From positions 1 to 5,693 of the forward strand of contig JAEEGW010000067.1 of NCBI GenBank assembly GCA_016280525.1: 5,693 nt of DNA, read 5' to 3'. This DNA comes from Clostridiales bacterium. Its GTDB lineage: Bacteria > Bacillota > Clostridia > Oscillospirales > CAG-272. Below are positions 1 to 4,040 of this stretch, in pieces. Both the position numbers and the translations under genes were made by a program. A model generated the notes under the pieces. That model was given only the letters and a program-made list of their open reading frames with translations. It had not been told where the DNA came from and did not search any database. How positions within the stretch are numbered: the stretch's first letter is position 1; every line of letters begins with the position of its first letter.

Positions 1-40
1 CGCCCGCTTGAAGAAAACCGTTGAATTCGAATTTCTTCAT
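1..40 (-). CDS. Possible 5' end of a divergent gene, cut by the window edge
   Basis: A minus-strand frame starts at ATG 40-38 and stays open to position 1, reading MKKFEFNGFLQAG. Only 13 complete codons are visible, so no family can be named. It would be translated through coupling with the mini-ORF just upstream (TAATG overlap), since no separate ribosome binding site precedes it. If real, the 115-299 stretch is a divergent promoter region between this gene and the + operon. The alternative is that the left end belongs to an intergenic repeat cluster; AAGCGGGC at 2-9 (minus strand) recurs at 68-75. Confidence 0.3.
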   Translation of the reverse strand, partial: MKKFEFNGFLQAG

Positions 41-90
41 TAGCGAAGCGTCTTCATTTCTTCATTAGCCCGCTTGCGGGCGTCTTCATT
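34..90. repeat. TCTTCATT repeat cluster with palindromic spacers
   Basis: The octamer TCTTCATT occurs four times, at 34-41, 51-58, 59-66 and 83-90. Copies 1-2 flank AGCGAAGCG (42-50) and copies 3-4 flank AGCCCGCTTGCGGGCG (67-82). Each spacer reads A, a palindrome, then G; the second holds GCCCGC/GCGGGC arms. The layout is thus two units of 25 and 32 bp, placed head to tail. It looks like a small interspersed intergenic repeat of the kind found in gut bacterial genomes; whether it occurs elsewhere in this genome cannot be seen here. Confidence 0.7.
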
Positions 91-114
91 TTCGGCGCGG
101 CAAAGTTTATACAT
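40..114 (-). CDS. Possible mini-ORF / leader peptide (24 aa)
   Basis: On the minus strand an ATG at 114-112 opens 24 codons ending with TAA at 42-40. The peptide begins MYKLCRAENEDARK and is highly charged. A good ribosome binding site, AAGGAAG at 125-119, sits 4 nt upstream of the ATG. The stop overlaps the ATG of the next minus-strand frame as TAATG, the same arrangement used between the first two genes of the + operon. Against it: nearly the whole downstream half is made of the AATGAAGA repeats and small palindromes at 34-90, so the codons may only reflect repeated DNA. I do not recognise a family. Confidence 0.3.
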   Translation of the reverse strand: MYKLCRAENEDARKRANEEMKTLR

Positions 115-143
115 AATACTTCCTTATCACGCCGCGCCGAAAA
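89..143. repeat. Perfect 13-bp GC-rich inverted repeat, 29-nt loop
   Basis: TTTTCGGCGCGGC at 89-101 is the exact reverse complement of GCCGCGCCGAAAA at 131-143. The 29-nt interior (102-130) is AT-rich and, on the minus strand, contains AAGGAAG and the ATG of the mini-ORF. No U-run follows the stem on either strand, so it does not look like an intrinsic terminator. It could be a 5' leader hairpin of a minus-strand transcript, a protein-binding dyad, or the terminal repeats of a very small element. Confidence 0.75.
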
Positions 144-179
144 ACGCAGGCGGTTTATTTTTATTAAATAAGCACTTAC

Positions 180-195
180 AGATAAAAAAATATCT
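180..195. promoter_or_regulatory. Operator-like dyad AGATA-N6-TATCT
   Basis: AGATA (180-184) and TATCT (191-195) are perfect inverted arms around six A residues. It lies 9 bases upstream of the -35 box of the + operon, where an activator or repressor could bind. In AT-rich DNA such a short dyad can arise by chance, so this is only a candidate. Confidence 0.25.
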
Positions 196-203
196 TTTCG
201 TAC

Positions 204-232
204 TTGAAATATTTATTTTTTTATGATACAAT
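204..232 (+). promoter_or_regulatory. Sigma-A type promoter of the operon
   Basis: TTGAAA (204-209) and TACAAT (227-232) are separated by exactly 17 bases, each one mismatch from consensus. A TG one base upstream of the -10 (224-225) makes it an extended -10 promoter. Transcription would begin near 239, leaving a leader of about 60 nt before the ATG at 300. It is the only convincing promoter for the six tightly packed genes. It reads as a housekeeping promoter, so the module does not appear to be driven by an alternative sigma factor here. Confidence 0.7.
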
Positions 233-247
233 AAATCAGATTTACTG

Positions 248-288
248 GTAAACCATCATTGTGCCCGGTTTTCGGCGGGCAAGTTTAC
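248..288 (+). promoter_or_regulatory. Structured 5' leader: nested stem just before the ribosome binding site
   Basis: GTAAAC (248-253) can pair with GTTTAC (283-288), enclosing a second stem TGCCCG (262-267) / CGGGCA (276-281) with an 8-nt loop. The structure ends one base before the GGAGGAG ribosome binding site. An alternative pairing exists, since TTTAC at 241-245 could also pair with GTAAA at 248-252, although its loop is only 2 nt. It could stabilise the mRNA or tune initiation; no known riboswitch class is recognised. Confidence 0.35.
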
Positions 289-295
289 GGAGGAG
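289..295 (+). promoter_or_regulatory. Ribosome binding site deciding the ATG 300 start
   Basis: GGAGGAG lies 4 nt before ATG 300 (6 nt counted from the GGAGG core). It selects this ATG over the in-frame upstream GTG at 261, which lies at the foot of the leader hairpin and has no such site. Confidence 0.85.
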
Positions 296-299
296 AACA

Positions 300-1892
300 A
301 TGAAAGAAGTCAACGTTACCGCATCGGAAAACGAGCTTAAAATATCACTTTCGGGAAGAATAGATTCAAACAACGCGCGCGAGGCGGAGAGCGAGATAAT
401 GAAATACGCGGAGCAGAACGCTTCGCTGCCTGTCGTCGTTGACGCGGAGGGACTTGAATACATATCCAGCGCGGGTCTTCGCGTATTGCTTCATCTGAAA
501 AAAACGAACGCGGATCTTAAAATAATCAACGTAAACAGCGACGTGTACGAAATTCTGGAGATGACCGGATTTACGGAGATGATGACGGTGGAAAAAGCCT
601 ACCGCGTAGTGTCCGTTGAGGGGTGTGAGGAGATAGGCCGCGGTGCAAACGGCACGATATACCGCATAGACCGGGACAACGTCGTAAAGGTCTACAACAA
701 CGCGGACGCGTTGGCGGACATACAGCACGAACGTGAGGTCGCGCGCATAGCTTTGGTTTTGGGCATCCCGACCGCTATCTCGTACGACGTAGTGAAAGTC
801 GGCGAAAGCTACGGCTCCGTCTTTGAGCTTTTAAACGCCAAATCTTTTTCAAAGATTTTGTCCGCTTCGCCTGAGAAAATCGACTGGTGCGTAAAAGAAT
901 ATACGGATATGCTCAAAAAAATACACGGCACGCTGGTTCCCAAAGGAAAGCTGCCGGATATGAGACAGACCGCTATCGGCTGGGCTGAATTCGTTTCTGA
1001 ATATCTTCCGGAAGGATACGGGAAAAAGCTCGTTTCGCTCGTAAAAGCCGTCCCTCAGGACGACCACATGATACACGGCGATTATCACACTAAAAATCTT
1101 GAACTGCAGGACGACGAGGTGCTGCTTATCGATATGGACACGCTAGCCGTCGGCCATCCGATATTCGAGCTCGCCAGCATTTACAACGCGTTCATAGGCT
1201 TTTCCGAATACGATCACGAGACGGTAAAACGCTTCCAGGGGTTCGATCTGCAAACGGCGAAAACGTTCTGGCGCAAATTCTTATCGGCGTATATCGGCAC
1301 GGATAACGAAAAAACGCTTGACGACGTGGAAAACAAAGCCCGCATAGTCGGCTACACGCGTCTGATCCGCCGCTCCATACGCCGCCGCGTATCTGAAAGC
1401 GAGGACGGCAGAAAAGAGCTCGATCTGTGGAAGAGCGAGCTCATAGAGCTGCTTGATAAAGTTGATACTCTGCTGTTTCTGAGAAACGAAATTGAAGTTG
1501 ACGCGGAAAACGAAAATCTGCCGCAGGTGCTTTCATTCATAGAACAGCATCTGGAAAAAGCCGGCTGCGCGCCTAAAACGCAGATGCAGATATCCGTCGC
1601 GGCGGAGGAGATATTCGTCAATATCGCAAATTACGCGTATAGACCCGGCAGCGGAAAAGCGACAGTCCACGTTGAAGTGACGGACGGACCGAAGACCGTG
1701 ACGATAACGTTCAAAGACGGCGGAAAGCCGTTCGATCCCACGAAAAAGACGGATCCGGACGTAACGCTGTCCGCGGAGGAGCGCGAAATAGGCGGTCTCG
1801 GCATATTTATGACGAAGCAGATGATGGACGAAGTTATATATGAGTATTCGGATGGCAAAAATATCCTGACGCTGAAAAAAGGTATAAGCTAA
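300..1892 (+). CDS. STAS - APH-like kinase - RsbW-like GHKL ATPase fusion protein
   Basis: A 530-residue cytoplasmic protein with three domains. Residues 1-100 are a STAS antagonist domain (RsbV/SpoIIAA type) with the motif LEYISSAGLRVLL; S57 aligns with the serine that is phosphorylated in RsbV. Residues about 107-392 are an aminoglycoside-phosphotransferase/choline-kinase-like fold: glycine loop GRGANGTIY (113-121), K130 in VVKVY, E144, catalytic HGDYHTKN (259-266, D261 and N266) and metal-binding D278 in LIDMD. It resembles the TIGR02172 kinase-like family. Residues about 396-530 are an RsbW/SpoIIAB-like ATPase: N box with E437 and N441 in AAEEIFVNIANYAY, G1 box FKDGGKPFDP (D473), and G2 box GGLGIFM (498-504). 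All nucleotide-binding residues of both kinase domains appear intact. ATG 300 is chosen over GTG 261 because GGAGGAG lies at 289-295. The stop overlaps the next start (TAATG). Likely role: a switch kinase acting on the STAS proteins of the operon and perhaps on its own STAS domain. The substrate of the APH-like domain is unknown. Confidence 0.95.
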   Translation: MKEVNVTASENELKISLSGRIDSNNAREAESEIMKYAEQNASLPVVVDAEGLEYISSAGLRVLLHLKKTNADLKIINVNSDVYEILEMTGFTEMMTVEKAYRVVSVEGCEEIGRGANGTIYRIDRDNVVKVYNNADALADIQHEREVARIALVLGIPTAISYDVVKVGESYGSVFELLNAKSFSKILSASPEKIDWCVKEYTDMLKKIHGTLVPKGKLPDMRQTAIGWAEFVSEYLPEGYGKKLVSLVKAVPQDDHMIHGDYHTKNLELQDDEVLLIDMDTLAVGHPIFELASIYNAFIGFSEYDHETVKRFQGFDLQTAKTFWRKFLSAYIGTDNEKTLDDVENKARIVGYTRLIRRSIRRRVSESEDGRKELDLWKSELIELLDKVDTLLFLRNEIEVDAENENLPQVLSFIEQHLEKAGCAPKTQMQISVAAEEIFVNIANYAYRPGSGKATVHVEVTDGPKTVTITFKDGGKPFDPTKKTDPDVTLSAEEREIGGLGIFMTKQMMDEVIYEYSDGKNILTLKKGIS

Positions 1893-2773
1893 TGAAGATT
1901 TATAATAAAATAGATCTGCATATGCATACCACCGTATCTGACGGTACGGACACGCCGGCGGAGATAATCGGTCGCGTCAAAGACGCCGGGATAACGCTTT
2001 TTTCCGTCACGGATCACGACGCGGCGGACGGCGGGGCCGTCATAGAAAAAACGCTTAAAAAAGGCGATCCGGCTTTCATATACGGCGTGGAATTCTCCTG
2101 CCGGGACGAAGAGGGAAGATACCATATCTTAGGTTACGGATACGACCCGAAAGCCGACTCTGTCCGAGAGCTTATAAACACGGGCCACATCCACCGTATG
2201 AATAAGCTTAAGCAAAGGCTCGAATTTCTTTTGGAACAGTACGGCTTTGATTTTTCGGATACAGACAAAAAAACGCTGTTTTCACTTGACAATCCCGGCA
2301 AACCTCACATCGCCAATCTTATGGTGAAGTACGGATACGCAAAATCTAAAGAAGACGCGATAGAAAATTACATAAACAAGCACAAAAGCAAAGAAAAATA
2401 CATCCGTCCCGAGGAGGCGATAACCGCGATACTCGACGCGGGCGGCATACCCGTTTTAGCCCACCCGAGCTACGGCCGCGGAGACGAGCTCATAATCGGG
2501 TCTGATATGGATGAAAGATTAAAAAAACTCATCGGCTTCGGGCTGAAAGGAGTGGAAGCGTTTTATTCCGAATTTTCACCAAAGCTCCAGGCTGAAATTC
2601 TCGGCTTTGCCGAAAAATACGGTCTGTACGTAACGGCAGGAAGCGATTATCACGGAAAAAACAAGCTCGTTTTGCCCGGGGATACGAACCTCGGCGGACC
2701 GGACGAATACCCGGGGGGCTTGATAAGATTTTTAAACGACGTGACTGTGTTAGATCCCGACAAACAGAAATAA
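1892..2773 (+). CDS. PHP-domain phosphoesterase, TrpH/YciV-like
   Basis: A 293-residue soluble metal-dependent phosphoesterase of the PHP superfamily, about the usual length for the TrpH/YciV group (COG0613). The metal-ligand set is complete: H10 and H12 (DLHMHT), D17 (SDG), H42 (TDHDA, with D41 and D43), E67 (GVEFS), H78 (YHILGY), H139 (KPHIA), H191 (LAHPS), D252 and H254 (GSDYHG). The middle segment from KPHIANLMV to AGGIPVLAHP follows the usual TrpH layout. Characterised relatives remove phosphate from 3',5'-nucleoside bisphosphates such as pAp or trim short 5'-phosphorylated RNA; the substrate here is not shown by the sequence. The start codon overlaps the stop of the fusion kinase by one base (TAATG) and has no strong ribosome binding site of its own, so translation is probably coupled. 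No signal peptide or membrane segment is seen. Its place inside a signalling operon suggests an effector or signal-turnover role, but it could also be a housekeeping passenger. Confidence 0.93.
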   Translation: MKIYNKIDLHMHTTVSDGTDTPAEIIGRVKDAGITLFSVTDHDAADGGAVIEKTLKKGDPAFIYGVEFSCRDEEGRYHILGYGYDPKADSVRELINTGHIHRMNKLKQRLEFLLEQYGFDFSDTDKKTLFSLDNPGKPHIANLMVKYGYAKSKEDAIENYINKHKSKEKYIRPEEAITAILDAGGIPVLAHPSYGRGDELIIGSDMDERLKKLIGFGLKGVEAFYSEFSPKLQAEILGFAEKYGLYVTAGSDYHGKNKLVLPGDTNLGGPDEYPGGLIRFLNDVTVLDPDKQK

Positions 2774-2797
2774 TATAAACAAAGGAGAACAATAGCG

Positions 2798-3097
2798 ATG
2801 CTGAATATCACAAAAAATGAAGAAAACAACGCCCTGACTTTATCTCTTGAAGGCAGACTCGACACGGTAACGGCGCCTCAGCTTGAAGAGGAGATCGCGA
2901 CGTCTATTGAAGGAGTGACTTTGCTCGTGCTCGATTTTGAAAAACTTGAATACATTTCGTCCGCCGGCCTGCGCGTTCTTCTTTCCGCGCAGAAGAAGAT
3001 GAAAAACCAGGGCGAAATGAAAGTCGTCCGCGTGAACGAAACGATAAACGAAGTGTTTGAAATGACCGGATTTGCCGACATTTTAACTATAGAATAA
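2798..3097 (+). CDS. STAS-domain anti-sigma factor antagonist (RsbV-like), copy 1
   Basis: A 99-residue single STAS domain, close to the usual length of RsbV/SpoIIAA proteins. The strand-turn GRLDTVTAPQLE (19-30) and the block LEYISSAGLRVLLSAQ (50-65) are the family hallmarks. S55 aligns with the serine phosphorylated by RsbW-type kinases, preceded by the usual hydrophobic strand ending in D46. The C-terminal part, VFEMTGFADILTI, matches the family helix that follows. Expected role: in the unphosphorylated state it binds a GHKL kinase partner and frees that partner's client; phosphorylation turns it off and the SpoIIE-family phosphatase turns it on. The ATG is preceded by AAGGAG at 2782-2787 with a rather long 10-nt spacer. 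The gene sits 24 nt after the PHP gene and 30 nt before the degenerate ATPase gene. It is about 62% identical by hand alignment to the second STAS gene (3737-4033). Confidence 0.95.
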   Translation: MLNITKNEENNALTLSLEGRLDTVTAPQLEEEIATSIEGVTLLVLDFEKLEYISSAGLRVLLSAQKKMKNQGEMKVVRVNETINEVFEMTGFADILTIE

Positions 3098-3127
3098 AAA
3101 AGCGTAAACGTTATAAGGAGCAAAAAA

Positions 3128-3718
3128 ATGAAAACAGAACAAACAATAATGACAAACAGCGAAAAAGGCATAAACGAGGTCCTCACGGCGACGGAAAAGC
3201 TCGGCTGTGATTACGGCCTTGACAAGAAATCCGTTCTTCATCTGCGTCTTCTTGCCGAAGAGTTGTTCGGTTTGATGCGCGGTATCGCGGGAAATACGGA
3301 CGCGGAATATAAAATAGCGGCGGAGGATAAGAAATTTGAGCTTCATCTCAAATCGGAAGTCAAGATGACGGACGAAATGCGCGAAAAATTTCTCACCGCC
3401 TCGTCAAGCGGCAAAAACGCCGCCGCGGTCGGCTTTACCGGAAAGATAAGAGTATTCGTAGCAAACGCCATGCTCTCCATAAAAGAAATGGCGCCGTACG
3501 CCGTTATGAACACCGCTTCCGCGTATACTCCGGGTGAGGCGTCCGTCTGGACCATGTCGGAATACAGAAGCGAGGTCTTAAGGGCCGCCGCCGGCAGCGT
3601 GGACGCAAAAAACGCCTGGGATGAGCTTGAAAAATCCGTTATTGCGAAAATAGCGGACGACGTAAAAGTCAGCATCGTAGGCAAAAACGTTGAAATTATA
3701 ATCTACAAAGCATTTTGA
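3128..3718 (+). CDS. Degenerate GHKL/anti-sigma-kinase-like protein, uncharacterised
   Basis: A 196-residue soluble protein. Residues 10-52 resemble the start of an RsbW-like domain: an N-terminal helix (EKGINEVLTATEKLG) and then LRLLAEELFGLMRGI in the place of the N box. The essential Mg-binding Asn of E-x-x-x-N is absent (E44 leads to G48, E45 to L49). No DxGxG G1 box or GGLG-type G2 box follows; the stretch KNAAAVGFTGKIRVF (96-110) may stand where the lid region would be. The final strands, VSIVGKNVEIIIYKAF (181-196), resemble the last strands of the GHKL domain in the first gene. ATP binding is therefore unlikely. An extra helical segment with WDELEKSV (164-171) precedes the end. It lies between two STAS genes, with AAGGAG at 3115-3120, 7 nt before the ATG. 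A non-catalytic partner of the STAS proteins is a reasonable inference. The GHKL relationship rests on pattern reading only and might be wrong. Confidence 0.85.
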   Translation: MKTEQTIMTNSEKGINEVLTATEKLGCDYGLDKKSVLHLRLLAEELFGLMRGIAGNTDAEYKIAAEDKKFELHLKSEVKMTDEMREKFLTASSSGKNAAAVGFTGKIRVFVANAMLSIKEMAPYAVMNTASAYTPGEASVWTMSEYRSEVLRAAAGSVDAKNAWDELEKSVIAKIADDVKVSIVGKNVEIIIYKAF

Positions 3719-3723
3719 TCAAA

Positions 3724-3731
3724 AGAGGTGG
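3724..3731 (+). promoter_or_regulatory. Ribosome binding site deciding the ATG 3737 start
   Basis: AGAGGTGG is 5 nt before ATG 3737 and physically includes the alternative GTG at 3728, which makes the GTG an unlikely start. Confidence 0.75.
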
Positions 3732-3736
3732 AAAAA

Positions 3737-4033
3737 ATGACTATCACTAAAACAAAAAACGAAAACGAACTGCAGATCGCTTTGCAGGGCAGACTTGACA
3801 CCATAACCGCTCCGGATCTTGAAGCGGAGCTCAAAGAATCGCTTGACGGCGTGACTTTGCTTTCGTTTGATTTCAAAGACCTGGAATACATATCGTCCGC
3901 CGGCCTGCGCGTTATAATGTCCGCGCAGAAGATAATGAACAACAAGGGCGAAATGAAAATTCATAACGTCAACGAAACGGTAATGGAAATATTTGAGGTA
4001 ACGGGATTTTCCGATTTTCTTACGATCTTATAA
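3737..4033 (+). CDS. STAS-domain anti-sigma factor antagonist (RsbV-like), copy 2
   Basis: A 98-residue single STAS domain. It carries GRLDTITAPDLE (18-29) and LEYISSAGLRVIMSAQ (49-64), with S54 as the predicted phosphorylation site. By hand alignment about 60 of 96 residues are identical to the copy at 2798-3097, and the core motif shares a 21-base identical run at DNA level, so the two are close paralogues, likely from duplication within the operon. ATG 3737 is preferred to the in-frame GTG at 3728: the only good ribosome binding site, AGAGGTGG at 3724-3731, overlaps that GTG and lies 5 nt from the ATG, and the resulting N-terminus aligns with copy 1. The gene starts 18 nt after the preceding stop and ends 7 nt before the phosphatase gene. 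It is a probable direct substrate of that phosphatase, by analogy with RsbU acting on RsbV. Confidence 0.94.
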   Translation: MTITKTKNENELQIALQGRLDTITAPDLEAELKESLDGVTLLSFDFKDLEYISSAGLRVIMSAQKIMNNKGEMKIHNVNETVMEIFEVTGFSDFLTIL

Positions 4034-4040
4034 TCAATAA

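Noticed and set aside
54..89. Alternative minus-strand frame reading MKTPASGLMKK
   Set aside because: It has only 11 codons with no ribosome binding site and arises from the repeat sequence in another frame.
34..90. CRISPR-like repeat-spacer array
   Set aside because: The repeats are only 8 bases, the spacers are palindromic and of unequal length, and two repeats are directly adjacent, which does not fit CRISPR.
132..165. Weak + strand hairpin (CCGC 132-135 / GCGG 150-153) followed by a T-rich run, as a terminator
   Set aside because: The stem is only four pairs with internal mismatches, the T run is interrupted, and no + strand gene precedes it in the window.
261..299. GTG at 261 as an earlier start of the fusion gene, adding 13 residues
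   Set aside because: The added residues (MPGFRRASLRRRT) are not STAS-like, the GTG lies at the base of a hairpin with no ribosome binding site, and GGAGGAG at 289-295 points to ATG 300.
366..728. Long minus-strand open frame opposite the fusion gene, and similar ones at 1352-1621, 3343-3684 and 4020-4331
   Set aside because: They lie opposite genes with clear domain motifs, show no recognisable protein features and no coherent operon layout; they are codon-bias shadows.
3728..3736. GTG at 3728 as the start of the second STAS gene
   Set aside because: It lies inside the ribosome binding site for ATG 3737, and the ATG start aligns with the N-terminus of the first STAS copy.
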